Shown here piece after piece: positions 50,184 to 61,279 of a stretch of 64,000 nucleotides of DNA. Source of the stretch: a virus; IMG/VR virus record IMGVR_UViG_3300042311_000389, positions 1-64,000 of that record, one strand, 5' to 3'. A program made the translations under genes and the position numbers. Each line of letters starts with the position of its first letter. Positions within the stretch are counted from its first letter, which is position 1. The notes beneath the pieces are model-generated. The model did not search any database and was not told where the DNA came from. It was given only the letters and a program-made list of their open reading frames with translations.

Positions 50184-51350
50184 TTATGTTGTCGCGTTAA
50201 TTATGTTAAAAAATTTATATCCGTACTTTTCTAAACTACCGATACTGTTAACCTCACCAAGTCTTTCAATACTCTCTAAGGCTGAGTTCTTCCCTCGTTC
50301 TATAAATACATTGCTTTGCACTTCTGCTTCATCAATTATTCCTAATAATAGCTCATTTTTCACAATTGGTTGACAAATTACTGTATCAGTAGTCAAACCT
50401 GATGATTCAACTATGAAAAGTGTCGTACCATTATTATAATCATAGTAGGTAATATCATTAATTGTATAGGCTGTATATAACCCATCTTCAAACACACCTA
50501 AATATCTACCAACAAATCCAGTGTTTCCGGTTATATCGTATGTAGTTACCGAATAAGGTGTAGGACCATATTGTTTTAAATCCGTTAATGATGATGTAGT
50601 ATACCCTGTAATTAAAAATGGTACTGTTGTAAATTGAGTAATATCTTGAGTTGTTGAATCACAATTATTATCACCACTAAAAATATATTTATAAGGAACT
50701 AATATATTTTGCCAATTACCACCCATAGGTGTAAAAAAAGCCTCACCGTTTGGGTTATCAATAGTTGTTCCGGTAAACGGAAGATTAATTGTTTTAGTTA
50801 TAGTATTTGTTCCCCAAGGACTCAAACCTGTCAATTTAATTTGAGTTTCACCCGTTGCCGTATAATCGTGATGTATTTGAGCGGTCGATGTTATAGGTTC
50901 TGGTAATGAACCGTCCCCCCAATCAACAGTATATGTTGAAAACTGTAAGTATTTCTTAAATTCAACATCCGATGTATTATAAAAATAAACTCTTTGGGAT
51001 TCTAAAGTTGTTGCGGAAAATAAAAAATTTAACATAGTGTCTTTTTGTACAACCATACCGTCAAACACTGAATAATACCCAATATCAACCGTGTTTTCTG
51101 TAAGTAGAATTGGTACTGTTAAACCGGTTAATAATGAAGTTCCCCCTGTACCTCCTGATAATACTTCTGTCATTGCGGAATACGCATATGTTGAACCTGT
51201 TACAATTATTTCAATCATTTTTGATTGAAGGACACAACATTCCTTAGAATATGATGTTCCCGTAATAGTGGTACCATTATAATTAACTTTGAATACGTCC
51301 CCACTAATTACACCAGGTGAAATCTTTATACTATAATTTTTATCTATCAT
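50184..51350 (-). CDS. Tail structural protein with PKD-like domain
   Basis: A 388-residue beta-rich protein. YSIKISPGVISGDVFKVNYN near the start resembles the N-terminal modules of fibre-cassette proteins, and residues about 142-185 contain YTVDWGDGSLPEP and HHDYTATGE, a PKD-like domain as in 30743 and 33301. The C-terminus is a helical segment (RGKNSALESIERLGEV). It is likely a baseplate or fibre-adaptor protein; this is inference. Confidence 0.6.
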   Translation of the reverse strand: MIDKNYSIKISPGVISGDVFKVNYNGTTITGTSYSKECCVLQSKMIEIIVTGSTYAYSAMTEVLSGGTGGTSLLTGLTVPILLTENTVDIGYYSVFDGMVVQKDTMLNFLFSATTLESQRVYFYNTSDVEFKKYLQFSTYTVDWGDGSLPEPITSTAQIHHDYTATGETQIKLTGLSPWGTNTITKTINLPFTGTTIDNPNGEAFFTPMGGNWQNILVPYKYIFSGDNNCDSTTQDITQFTTVPFLITGYTTSSLTDLKQYGPTPYSVTTYDITGNTGFVGRYLGVFEDGLYTAYTINDITYYDYNNGTTLFIVESSGLTTDTVICQPIVKNELLLGIIDEAEVQSNVFIERGKNSALESIERLGEVNSIGSLEKYGYKFFNIINATT

Positions 51351-51352
51351 AA

Positions 51353-52240
51353 TTAAGGATTAATATATTCATACCATTTTATTGAACTTACGTCACCAAC
51401 TCTATTACCACTAATATTATCAAATATTTTATAAGTGTAATCGGTATAATCCAACACAACTTTATAATAGAAAAAGTTTTCCGGTTTAAATTGAAATAAT
51501 GACGGAACTAACGGTAATACTTGAGGTGTTGTCATCATTTTAACAAAAATCCCTAATCTAGCATCAAAAAACTTAGCAGTCATATAAAAAGTTTCCGTAG
51601 TATTTGTTGGGTTAGGATTAATGTTTAAAAAATTCTTTTTCCTTAACCAATACAAGAAGAACCCTTCCTTATCACCAACATAATCTAATTTAAATGACGG
51701 TGTTTTAATATTGACCGGTGGCATCAAAGAAGATGTTATTCCGGTAACGGAATAACCTTGTTGAACCGGTATAATTACTGTAAAATAATTAGTTTGTGTT
51801 GTTGCATCTTTAGTATCATAAAAATCCAATTTAAAAAATGATTTTGTAAAAGGTTGTGTATAATAATATAAGTCATAAGTTGTAAATCCTTCCGGAATAT
51901 AACTAGTTTTCCAATCAGTTGGAACTGCTGTTGTTATATCTAAAGATGGGTTTGGTGGAACTGTTGGTTGTAAATCACCATTATCATCAGGTAGTAACAC
52001 ACTAAAAAAATGGAAATCATAATTGACATCAGTTCTTGAACCATTAGGATGCGATGCGTGAGCAAATCTTAATATCTCAAAATCATCAGCAACTCCTGTA
52101 ACTCGTTCAACCGCAGTTTTTTGATATTCATCCACAGCATCTGTTCTACCCAAAAAATCCCATTTGATTTCTACAGGTAGATTAATATATTTGTCGTCAC
52201 CTTTTGGTAGTGTAAATTTAAATTTATTATTCACATTCAT
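51353..52240 (-). CDS. Tail structural protein
   Basis: A 295-residue beta-rich protein with aromatic C-terminal strands (FQFKPENFFYYKVVLDYTDY). I start at the ATG at 52240, which overlaps the upstream gene by 14 bases; an in-frame start at 52264 lies deeper in that gene. No family is recognised. Position in the leftward tail operon suggests a baseplate component. Confidence 0.55.
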   Translation of the reverse strand: MNVNNKFKFTLPKGDDKYINLPVEIKWDFLGRTDAVDEYQKTAVERVTGVADDFEILRFAHASHPNGSRTDVNYDFHFFSVLLPDDNGDLQPTVPPNPSLDITTAVPTDWKTSYIPEGFTTYDLYYYTQPFTKSFFKLDFYDTKDATTQTNYFTVIIPVQQGYSVTGITSSLMPPVNIKTPSFKLDYVGDKEGFFLYWLRKKNFLNINPNPTNTTETFYMTAKFFDARLGIFVKMMTTPQVLPLVPSLFQFKPENFFYYKVVLDYTDYTYKIFDNISGNRVGDVSSIKWYEYINP

Positions 52241-54083
52241 CGTTTTTAGGTTCTGCAGCACCATAAAGTGTTGCGTAATAGTTCATATCGTTCTCTCTAT
52301 AATTAGTTCCTTCCGGTATTATTCTAAAAATAAAATTACCATAAGGATAATGAGTACTATTTAAAAATGGATAATCAACACCATTACCTTCAGCATCTTT
52401 AAACCCATATTCATATATGTCTCTCCATATAAATGAATTATATGTTGTTGAAAAATATGAATAGTCCGGAATATCCACAGTATTTCTTATATCACCCGTT
52501 TCAATATAATCAGAAAAAACTCTAAGGGTAAGTTTCCTATGTGGTTGATAATAATAACCATATCTACCCACATTAAGATTATTTGTAGGTCTTGTAGGTA
52601 CAGTAAACACACTATCATTGTATGTTATTTTATGATAATTTTCACTTAACAATCTTTCTTTTTGTTCAAAATTATTCCACTCATAAAAACCTCCATCAAT
52701 TGTGTCACCACTTTTAAGCGACCTAACATAATTAAACTGAATTGTACCCGGATTACTAGTATTGTAATTAGGGCCTGTGTAATTATCTATCGTAGCCCCT
52801 ACAAAATTAGATAATGTTGTTTGCCACCAAGGATTTGGTGATAATGAATTTCTCAACGGTAAGTTAAACTCAAAACCTTGTTTTAATTTAACATTATCAT
52901 TGAACATTAACCCAAAATAACCTTTCCATACTGTTGTAACATATAGTTCATTAATTGGTCTTTTATGATTATCTCTTAAATCACTAACGTCAATATCTTT
53001 ATTAAACGACAATGAATAAGATTTTGCACCTTCTTTATATGAAACTCGACTAATTTTATTTGGTGTATATGCAGAACTTTCAAATTTTCTTTTGTCGCCA
53101 AATATGTTTTGTTCAAACCCCGCATTAGTTAAAGCAGCGTCGCCAACATTTGTTATTATTTTATGTCTAACAACATAATATTCTGACATTGTATCATCAG
53201 CGTTTTCATTATTTATAATTCTTATAAAATTACCATAATCATCTTGAGAAAATGGATTAGAAACGTAACCAATATTGTAAATATTAAAAACATATTCGTC
53301 GTATCCCGGTAATCCATTACCTAAAGAATAAACTTGAAATGTTTCTTCGAAACCGGTTGCTCTAAGTTTAATCTTAACATATTCCCCAACCGATAATCCG
53401 TGTTTAATTGGACATCTAAACTCAATAATACGATTACCATTCATCATTAAATCATTTCCCGGTACAATACTATTACTATTACTGTCGTCAACCCTAACTA
53501 TAAATGGAATGCCTTCAAAAGCTCTAAATTGATTAAATGTCGGAGGACTTGTTGTTTCGTCAAAATATTGTAATAGTTTACCCGGTACATTTAAATAAGG
53601 ATAACTAATAAAATGATTCCAATTATAGGTTGAAGCACTTTTACTCACAAAATTAATATGAACCATACCGTTACTATCAGGTGTTGTATATCCGGAAATA
53701 TTATAATCATTTCTTATAAAATCAAATTCATTATACTGAGGGTAACCATTCCAATCAATAGCATCCGGATTTTGTTTACATTGGTCAATAGTATTTTGAG
53801 TTTCATTGGTATAATACAAATTATTTTCTAACGGTGTATATGGACAACTACCTGAATACGCATTGTCAAATATTAACGCAAATTTACATACCGGTCTGAA
53901 AATTGTGGATTTTTCTCGTTCATCTTTAAACAATTGAGCTAAATTAATATCAATACTTCTATCGAATTCCTGTAAAGTTTTCGCAGTTTGAACTAATGGT
54001 GTCGGTATCGATAAATTAGTATTCGTTGCGGTTTTATAACGCAACGAACCTAACACTATTCTTATTTCATCTCTATTACCCAT
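52227..54083 (-). CDS. Tail/baseplate structural protein
   Basis: A 618-residue protein rich in Asn, Tyr and Phe. RDEIRIVLGSLRYKTATNTN starts it; the region with FRCPIKHGLSVGEYVKIKL and YVFNIYNIGYVSN has beta-barrel-like strands. No enzyme or known domain is recognised. It follows the 1759-residue gene by one base. By order after gp25- and gp6-like genes it may occupy a place like T4 gp8, but no sequence match supports that. Confidence 0.55.
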   Translation of the reverse strand: MGNRDEIRIVLGSLRYKTATNTNLSIPTPLVQTAKTLQEFDRSIDINLAQLFKDEREKSTIFRPVCKFALIFDNAYSGSCPYTPLENNLYYTNETQNTIDQCKQNPDAIDWNGYPQYNEFDFIRNDYNISGYTTPDSNGMVHINFVSKSASTYNWNHFISYPYLNVPGKLLQYFDETTSPPTFNQFRAFEGIPFIVRVDDSNSNSIVPGNDLMMNGNRIIEFRCPIKHGLSVGEYVKIKLRATGFEETFQVYSLGNGLPGYDEYVFNIYNIGYVSNPFSQDDYGNFIRIINNENADDTMSEYYVVRHKIITNVGDAALTNAGFEQNIFGDKRKFESSAYTPNKISRVSYKEGAKSYSLSFNKDIDVSDLRDNHKRPINELYVTTVWKGYFGLMFNDNVKLKQGFEFNLPLRNSLSPNPWWQTTLSNFVGATIDNYTGPNYNTSNPGTIQFNYVRSLKSGDTIDGGFYEWNNFEQKERLLSENYHKITYNDSVFTVPTRPTNNLNVGRYGYYYQPHRKLTLRVFSDYIETGDIRNTVDIPDYSYFSTTYNSFIWRDIYEYGFKDAEGNGVDYPFLNSTHYPYGNFIFRIIPEGTNYRENDMNYYATLYGAAEPKNDECE

Positions 54084-54084
54084 T

Positions 54085-57000
54085 TTATATTGTTGTTATT
54101 TCAGTATTTACCCATTTACTTCTAAATCTATCATAAGCGGTTTTACCTCGTTTTAATCCAAAATAAAAATGGAAAGGTGCACCAACAGTTACCATTTGAG
54201 AGTCAGGGTTATTACGCGTCCAATTTGAAACACCAGCACTTAAGTCACCCGCACCGTCCACCGCGTAAATGTATCCTTTATCATCAATAACCGATATTCC
54301 ATTATTCCTAAAATATCTTGAATTAACATCTAATCTATCTAATGATTGATATTTTGACTTATATATTGTATCATAATTCCAATTATTCCCTTCATTACCA
54401 AAAATACTTCCAGCGGTTTTAATTTCCCATTGAGATAATGGTACAACTTGAGAATATACCGGAAAATTACTAAAAGCACAGGATTGATTATTAATTGATG
54501 CCGTTGGGTCAATTATTGTTCTTTTAGGTGTTACATAATCTCTAAATTGTGTATCCGATGAATAAAAAATACCTAAATAACCTCCATTACATTCAAAATA
54601 TATAGGGTTCTGTTTTGATGGGTCAGAATTATTAGGGTAATTTGATGACTGAAATGCCGCAACACCTAGTTCAGAATTAATTGAGATTAATTGAGCATAA
54701 TCCGCATCAATTTTTAAATTTCCTCTTGGGTCGTCTTCTTGTTGGAAATAAGCTAAAATGTTTGCTCCGGCAAGTAAATTTTGTATAAACCCATTATCTA
54801 AAAATCTACTCACTATAAATAAATTAAGTATTTCATCAACGTGTGAAAAAGTAGAAGAATTTAATTTATTTGCAATATATCCATCATATTCATCAGACAT
54901 TACAATTTCTTGTAAAAAATAACTTCTTGGACCTAAATCAATCATAGTGGTAGGGTATTTAATATCACCACTGAAATCATCTCCGTCATATGGTGCACAT
55001 TTGTAATAAAATGATTTAGTCGCAATATGATAAACAACAGGAAAAGATGGTTGAAGGCAGTATCCGTTTATCGGTGCGTTTGGAGGATTAGATGTTGGGG
55101 ACGTATAACCAACAATATCATTTTTAAATGGCATAACATATAAATTACCATTAACCCAATTATTATTAAACGTGTGTGAAAAAACATTTCTACAAGCACC
55201 TAACATAACCATATTTCTTGAAATCCATTCGGCCATCAACTCCCAATCTCTAACTAAAGATAAAAACATTCTTGTTATAAAAATATAACATCCTTTATTA
55301 AATATTCGTTTACCAGCAGAATATTGTCTTCCATAATCAATCTTAATTGTTGAATTAACTGTTCCTGGTGGGGTATAACAACCGTAACACTCTAAATTAA
55401 CTGACCCCCCACAAGTAAATGTGTTAAATAAACCATTAATTTGTGTTTGATTGTCATTTAAACTAATTGAATTACCTCCACCAATCACCGAAGATGAACC
55501 TGCCGAAGAATAAATCCCAACAGTACCTTTTTCAGGAATTAAATAAACCTGTAAATTTGCGTTCTTTTGTAATACCCAAGAATTACAACAAAACTCTTGA
55601 GTTACTGTTGATGTTGGTAATCTATCTCCTCTCATTACTAGTTGTTTACCTGAGACTCCTTTACTAAAATTTAAAGTATTTCCGGTAGAATTATATGTTG
55701 GAGACCAATAATACGGTATTAACGTGTCTACCGGGTCTGCAGGTGTGTTCCATCGATATTCCCATCTAAGACAACCAATAATTCTTCTTGTACATTCCCA
55801 ATAACCTGTTAACCTTTCATAATTACCACTTAAATTCATAATTGCCGAACCTTCAACAATTTCATTAGGAACATAACCCTCATTGTTACCGTTTATATTA
55901 TATAAAAGACTGGAATTAATCACCAAATAAGGTGGTTGCCAAGTACCTCCGGGGCTTGATGCTGGTAACATTCTTGGAACCCTAGTAAACCAATTACTAC
56001 CACCTAAAACAGAAAACCCTCTATTTGGAACGGGTTTTCCCGCAGTTGTAATTGATGGATTTACTGACCCCTGATTACTACATTGTAAAGTAAAACTATT
56101 TGATTTATTATCTAATTTTGAATAATAACTAACTAAATTGGAGTTAAACGCACTATATCCCGCGGCCAAATGTGTTAAAGTATCTGCGGTAAGCATAAAT
56201 TCATTATACTGTACTGTCATTCCTGACACATCAACCTGTTGAGGTGTAAATGAGAATGAATCGAAATATAATTTTTGGCCGGTATTAGAGTACGAATCCG
56301 TTTCAACATTACTACCAGCTGTAACTCCATTAACTGTTGTTTGCAGATAGTCACCACTAGAGTGACTTATGTTTAAAAATTTACCCTGTATAGGTATGTT
56401 CATTCTACATTTAGTTGTAATTTTCCTATCACCTTCGTTAGTAAAACCAAATAATTTACCTAAACCATATTCTATTTCTATTTTATCAGTATATGGGTCA
56501 ACACCTCTATTTAAAATAATAACACCCATTAAATCCCGATTTTTAATTGAATCGGCAGCCTTTAAAACCATTGGAGTTGGTATAGATAAACCAGTCTCAG
56601 CATTAAAACGTTGCATAGACCACATTGTAGTTTTATTACTTATATAACGGTTATTTAATGATGTATAACCTAACCCACTAGTCGTTGATGGATTACACAT
56701 CCCTGTAAATGTACTGTAAGTCATACCCGTAATAACTTGAAAGTATTCAACATCTGTTGGGAATCTATAAATGTAATTATATTTAGTATTACCCGTTAAA
56801 AAAACATTATATGTTGGTCCGGGAACATTTCCACTTGTACCATTTGGATTAGCGTAAGGAACAGTTACTGTTGTCAATCCTGTAACTGTTATACCAGTAA
56901 TTGCATAATTACCCGCCTTATTAATCAAAGGACTATTTAAATTTGGGTCTTTACTATATGATGGATTTTGGAACGCAATCATTTGACCTGAAACGTATTT

Positions 57001-59364
57001 TTTAAGTGTTGACTTATCACAAAGAATTACAACTGTATTGTCGTAATGTATTTGATTTGTCCCCGGATTTCTTGTTGGGTCATATTTAACACTAATCCTA
57101 TTAACACCTCCACCAGGATTACTTGGACCTCCATCAAAATATTTTGCTTTAACATTAAATAAATTTATTCTATCCGCAATTGGTAATGCGGTTGTTGTCC
57201 AAGTATATTTTTCAGTCCCATTATTTAATGAATATGGTGATGGGACACCATACCCCGGATTAGCCGTTTGTCCATCAAATTGTTTACCAGCAAATTGAGT
57301 TGCAACCATTGACCTAATTCCTGAACCTTTTAAATCATAAGGTCCTAAAGGGAGTGCCAAACCTGTTGTATAAATAAAATTAGTTGATGTATTTCCTGTT
57401 TTTGGAACTTTATAACCACCCACCGATGATAACTGTACTACAGGTTTACCTAAACTGAGTGGTGATGAAGAAAGAGCGTCACCGACAATATAAGTACAAG
57501 GAACTAAATCCTCATTGCCGGTCTCTAAATCACCTAAACCATTATCCTCATCCGGGTTTTCATCAATACCTTGACCTTGATTACAAGAACACATACTACA
57601 ATCAGGGTATGTTAATATTGGTACCTGAATACCAACTAAATTCATTTTCCATAACTGAATTAAAATATAAATTAAAAGAGCGACAATTATTAAATATAAT
57701 ACTCCCATTGCAAAAATACCCGCACTAAATGTTGCCCCAAAACCTACAGCAAACGCACCAACAAAGTTATTAACCGACGCTATCCCATAATAAATAATTA
57801 AATAAGGTATATAAGCAACTCTTAATATCCATATCACAAAATAAAGTAAATGTAAGAGAAGTATTAACGCAAAAAATATTGGTGTTAAAATTATACTTAA
57901 AAATGAAAATAAAACATAAAAGAAATCAAATCTAAAATACCCATCATTTGTTGGATACCTATTATTCTCACTTTCACACGCCTCATCCAATATGTTTTTA
58001 ATTCCTGTAAATTGTTGATAACCACCTCTACGATGTTCCCCAATAAATTGAGATACAGTATAAACTTTATTATATTGCATAAGATAAAATTTATCTTTAC
58101 AGTCTATCGCCTCTTGTAACATTGTATCATCACTCAAATCCCAATAATCATCCCAATCAAGACTAAACGCGTATGATTTTTGAACGTCAGTCCATTCTTT
58201 AATATTTGGAACCAAATAATAAGCTCTTTTAGTTTGAGCGGAAGCTGATGGAGATTGAGCCCATTTAACTTTAAACCTATATTTACCTTTTGTTGGTATA
58301 CCTTTATTTGGGTCAGGAGATAATACTTGTTCCCCAAATTCATTAGTTATATAATAATCTAAATTCATAGGAACATCCACTAACCAAGTACCGTCAGTAT
58401 CTATAATTGTACCACCCCCTTCTAAACCATACGATTCAAGTATTGGTCTTCCAAGACTATCTTGTTGAATAGTTTGTCTAATCGCCAATATTTCACCAGG
58501 TCCTGTAATTAAATTACATAAATAACCTGAATCTCTAGTTGGTTTACAATTTCGCCTAATCGAATTACTGTCAGAATCAGAAACCATTGACCCCATAAAA
58601 ATAGCGGTAGGTCGTATATCAATATTGGACTCACCTGTTAAATCAAAATCTGTTCTAGTTATACCTAAATTACATATTTCAGGTTGTCCCCATAATGGTT
58701 CTATTTCTATAGTTCTTTTAAAACTAACAATCTGAGGTAATTCACCTAAATTAGTTGAAGACCTAAACTTAGTTCCATCAACTTGATTTTCGGTCGCTCG
58801 ACCCATTCTAATTAAATCTTGAGGAGATAATGAGAACTCACCAATATCGGATAAATCAACATCAACAACAATAGTGTGAGAACCTACAGGAACCCCAAAT
58901 ATCATATAGTCACCACTTTGATTGGTCACCGCGTTATATTTGTAGTATTTGTCATAAATTTCACCAAGAACAGGGCTTAATAATACATCTTGACGAGTAA
59001 AAAAAGTACCGGTTGGTATGTGAGCACTATAAGATGGTTTGTAAGGTAACAGATTATATCTATATCCATCATCATTAACATCATACAAATTACTGTATGG
59101 ATATATATTAGACACTACAGGGTCATCTTTATCAATAGAATCTAATGGTATGAATATTGAAACTTTAGCATTTGGAAGACCAAAACCATTGTTTACACTG
59201 ACTCTACCAACAACAACACCATAATCGGCACATTGTCGTGTGTAGATATCACTTTGCAGGATTTTTAAGGATAGAATTTCTAAATATTCGAACTCTTGGT
59301 CAATTAATACCTTTAATGAGGTATCTACACCGACTTGGGTTCTTATTCTATAAGAATTTGACAT
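54085..59364 (-). CDS. Giant baseplate-region protein with internal membrane-helix cluster
   Basis: A 1759-residue protein, the largest in the window. An N-terminal part contains a carboxypeptidase-regulatory-like beta fold (VVVGRVSVNNGFGLPNAKVS, then SGDYMIFGVPVGSHTIVVDV). Residues about 478-570 hold four or five strongly hydrophobic helices (for example IILTPIFFALILLLHLLYFV and VLYLIIVALLIYILIQL), followed by a Cys-rich CSMCSCNQG segment. The remaining ~1150 residues are beta-rich with no catalytic motif. Its place behind gp6 suggests a gp7-like wedge protein, but membrane helices are unusual there. They may act in membrane contact or penetration at infection. A late-type motif lies 14 bases upstream. 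Confidence 0.6.
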   Translation of the reverse strand: MSNSYRIRTQVGVDTSLKVLIDQEFEYLEILSLKILQSDIYTRQCADYGVVVGRVSVNNGFGLPNAKVSIFIPLDSIDKDDPVVSNIYPYSNLYDVNDDGYRYNLLPYKPSYSAHIPTGTFFTRQDVLLSPVLGEIYDKYYKYNAVTNQSGDYMIFGVPVGSHTIVVDVDLSDIGEFSLSPQDLIRMGRATENQVDGTKFRSSTNLGELPQIVSFKRTIEIEPLWGQPEICNLGITRTDFDLTGESNIDIRPTAIFMGSMVSDSDSNSIRRNCKPTRDSGYLCNLITGPGEILAIRQTIQQDSLGRPILESYGLEGGGTIIDTDGTWLVDVPMNLDYYITNEFGEQVLSPDPNKGIPTKGKYRFKVKWAQSPSASAQTKRAYYLVPNIKEWTDVQKSYAFSLDWDDYWDLSDDTMLQEAIDCKDKFYLMQYNKVYTVSQFIGEHRRGGYQQFTGIKNILDEACESENNRYPTNDGYFRFDFFYVLFSFLSIILTPIFFALILLLHLLYFVIWILRVAYIPYLIIYYGIASVNNFVGAFAVGFGATFSAGIFAMGVLYLIIVALLIYILIQLWKMNLVGIQVPILTYPDCSMCSCNQGQGIDENPDEDNGLGDLETGNEDLVPCTYIVGDALSSSPLSLGKPVVQLSSVGGYKVPKTGNTSTNFIYTTGLALPLGPYDLKGSGIRSMVATQFAGKQFDGQTANPGYGVPSPYSLNNGTEKYTWTTTALPIADRINLFNVKAKYFDGGPSNPGGGVNRISVKYDPTRNPGTNQIHYDNTVVILCDKSTLKKYVSGQMIAFQNPSYSKDPNLNSPLINKAGNYAITGITVTGLTTVTVPYANPNGTSGNVPGPTYNVFLTGNTKYNYIYRFPTDVEYFQVITGMTYSTFTGMCNPSTTSGLGYTSLNNRYISNKTTMWSMQRFNAETGLSIPTPMVLKAADSIKNRDLMGVIILNRGVDPYTDKIEIEYGLGKLFGFTNEGDRKITTKCRMNIPIQGKFLNISHSSGDYLQTTVNGVTAGSNVETDSYSNTGQKLYFDSFSFTPQQVDVSGMTVQYNEFMLTADTLTHLAAGYSAFNSNLVSYYSKLDNKSNSFTLQCSNQGSVNPSITTAGKPVPNRGFSVLGGSNWFTRVPRMLPASSPGGTWQPPYLVINSSLLYNINGNNEGYVPNEIVEGSAIMNLSGNYERLTGYWECTRRIIGCLRWEYRWNTPADPVDTLIPYYWSPTYNSTGNTLNFSKGVSGKQLVMRGDRLPTSTVTQEFCCNSWVLQKNANLQVYLIPEKGTVGIYSSAGSSSVIGGGNSISLNDNQTQINGLFNTFTCGGSVNLECYGCYTPPGTVNSTIKIDYGRQYSAGKRIFNKGCYIFITRMFLSLVRDWELMAEWISRNMVMLGACRNVFSHTFNNNWVNGNLYVMPFKNDIVGYTSPTSNPPNAPINGYCLQPSFPVVYHIATKSFYYKCAPYDGDDFSGDIKYPTTMIDLGPRSYFLQEIVMSDEYDGYIANKLNSSTFSHVDEILNLFIVSRFLDNGFIQNLLAGANILAYFQQEDDPRGNLKIDADYAQLISINSELGVAAFQSSNYPNNSDPSKQNPIYFECNGGYLGIFYSSDTQFRDYVTPKRTIIDPTASINNQSCAFSNFPVYSQVVPLSQWEIKTAGSIFGNEGNNWNYDTIYKSKYQSLDRLDVNSRYFRNNGISVIDDKGYIYAVDGAGDLSAGVSNWTRNNPDSQMVTVGAPFHFYFGLKRGKTAYDRFRSKWVNTEITTI

Positions 59365-59378
59365 ATATTATCTTTTTT

Positions 59379-59386
59379 AATAAATA
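59379..59386 (-). promoter_or_regulatory. Late-type motif TATTTATT
   Basis: On the minus strand TATTTATTAAAAAAG lies 14 bases before the ATG at 59364, in the 72-base gap after the gp6-like gene. Confidence 0.45.
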
Positions 59387-59436
59387 GTTTATACACTATT
59401 TTTAAAAGATAATTCATTATTATTTAAAATAAATTA

Positions 59437-61275
59437 TTATGAGAAATTAACTGTTTTAAGATTTTTAACTCTAATATTAATATCTTTGTTAGAATATCTG
59501 ATTTGATAGCTTTGTGTAGGTTCCGCATAAATTGTTTCGTCAATCAATTCAATTTGTCTTGTTGTTGGGTCTGAATATCTTTGAGATGTTTGAGATGATG
59601 AATATTGTCCACCAACATTATTAAAAAATTGTACATCTGAAATTGTAATAACCCCATTTTCATTTTGTAATAATCTTTTTAAATCAGATACGTTAACATT
59701 TTGACCCATTTGTCTGTTTGACGGACTAAAATAGTCAGAAACTACAGTTATTAACTGAGATATAACAGTACCTTGATTTTGAGAGTTATCCAATACAACG
59801 TCAACGTTTACACTTAAATCAATTACATTAGCACTTTGAACTGAAACGTAATCATTAATCATTCTATAATTTGAAAGGTAATTAGCTACATTACTTTTTA
59901 ACGTATTTGAAACAACTTCAGTTAATGCCCCCGATTCGTCATACGATAACATTTGAATAATAATTTTGTTATTTTGTTCAGTAATTGCAACTTTAGCAGG
60001 TGCTCCGTATTGAGACGGCATTGTTCGAATAATTGACTCATAATCATTAACTGTCACCGCTCTATTTTGTGCGGAAAAATTATAAGAAACCATATTCCTT
60101 ACTTCTTCCGTTGTTGGGAAGTCTGCCCCACCAATTGCCGCAGTAACATTTGAACATCTTAATGAATTAACGACTGTTGTATTAATACTTTCTGACGGTC
60201 CATTAACAAAAAAAGAAACTGTACCAACTTGCGTGATTGTATCAACACCTAAGTTACTTCCGGTACCACCACCAACTCTGTATTGAACAAATAGTGTAGT
60301 GTTTGCCTTTAGAGTACTACCTAACCCTAAATTATTTGAGTATTTGTTTAGGTTTAACATAAATCCGTTTGCCGCGAATTCTCTTAATTGTTCGTCAGCG
60401 GATTGATTACCACCACCGAATGTCATTTTTAAGAACCCTTCAGGCGTAAATTCAGAAATAAACTTATTACTTGTCTGAATATATTTCCCAACTTTAATTC
60501 CCGGAGAATCTGATACTTTTGTTGGGTCTTCAACAAAAACTCTATCTTGAGCTAAAGCTTGAACTTCATACCATTTATTATCAGTTCCTAAAAATTCTTG
60601 TGATGATGGTACGTTAGTATATTGAGTTCCATCTTTTAATAAAACCCCGGTGATTCCTAATACATTTTTTTCTGGTAAGAATAATTCATAAAAAGGTTTA
60701 ACATCATTAGGTGTTATAACTTTTTTGAATACTTTAGTCAAACCATTAACAACGGTTTCTCGTTTAGTAATTGTGTAATTAAGTATTCTATTATTTGAAT
60801 CAAAATTTGGAATTTTCAATCTATTTGGGAACCCATCAGCATTAGTTGGTGAAGCAAAATCAATTTCATAAACCGTTTCAAAAATTTGTCCCGCTCCGTT
60901 AAATTGAGAACCTCTTCTTAATACCCCACAATAACTTAAATCTTCTTTATCTCCATAAGCCGGTACTGTAATAGAGAAATCAATTAATGCAACTGACGGT
61001 CTCATTCCCGGTATTTTTAATCCATAAGTTTTCGCAATATTATATACTGACGACCTTTGTTGAGCGTATTGTAACACAGTCTCCTGAACACTTCTATCAA
61101 TATTAAATTGTAAGTTGTCTGTTACCGCAGCATTCAGGTCTAATAAAACCGAAAATACCGATGCGTCATTAAAATTCTGAACAGTTTCAGGATAATAAGT
61201 TTTAGTAAAATTTATAAGTTCCGTCCTGATTGATTGGAAATCTCTTGTTGTGTATGAAATCTTTTTATTAGCCAT
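59437..61275 (-). CDS. Baseplate wedge protein, T4 gp6-like (Baseplate_J family)
   Basis: A 612-residue protein. The N-terminus (SYTTRDFQSIRTELINFTKT, then FNDASVFSVLLDLNAAVTDN and IDRSVQETVLQYAQQRSS) is typical of gp6/gpJ-type wedge proteins that form the ring around the hub and trigger sheath contraction. NRAVTVNDYESIIRTMPSQYG near 400 is the conserved C-terminal core. Length is close to T4 gp6 (660). It lies 4 bases after the gp25-like gene, the order expected for a contractile-tail baseplate. This strongly indicates a myovirus. Confidence 0.9.
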   Translation of the reverse strand: MANKKISYTTRDFQSIRTELINFTKTYYPETVQNFNDASVFSVLLDLNAAVTDNLQFNIDRSVQETVLQYAQQRSSVYNIAKTYGLKIPGMRPSVALIDFSITVPAYGDKEDLSYCGVLRRGSQFNGAGQIFETVYEIDFASPTNADGFPNRLKIPNFDSNNRILNYTITKRETVVNGLTKVFKKVITPNDVKPFYELFLPEKNVLGITGVLLKDGTQYTNVPSSQEFLGTDNKWYEVQALAQDRVFVEDPTKVSDSPGIKVGKYIQTSNKFISEFTPEGFLKMTFGGGNQSADEQLREFAANGFMLNLNKYSNNLGLGSTLKANTTLFVQYRVGGGTGSNLGVDTITQVGTVSFFVNGPSESINTTVVNSLRCSNVTAAIGGADFPTTEEVRNMVSYNFSAQNRAVTVNDYESIIRTMPSQYGAPAKVAITEQNNKIIIQMLSYDESGALTEVVSNTLKSNVANYLSNYRMINDYVSVQSANVIDLSVNVDVVLDNSQNQGTVISQLITVVSDYFSPSNRQMGQNVNVSDLKRLLQNENGVITISDVQFFNNVGGQYSSSQTSQRYSDPTTRQIELIDETIYAEPTQSYQIRYSNKDINIRVKNLKTVNFS

Positions 61276-61279
61276 AATA

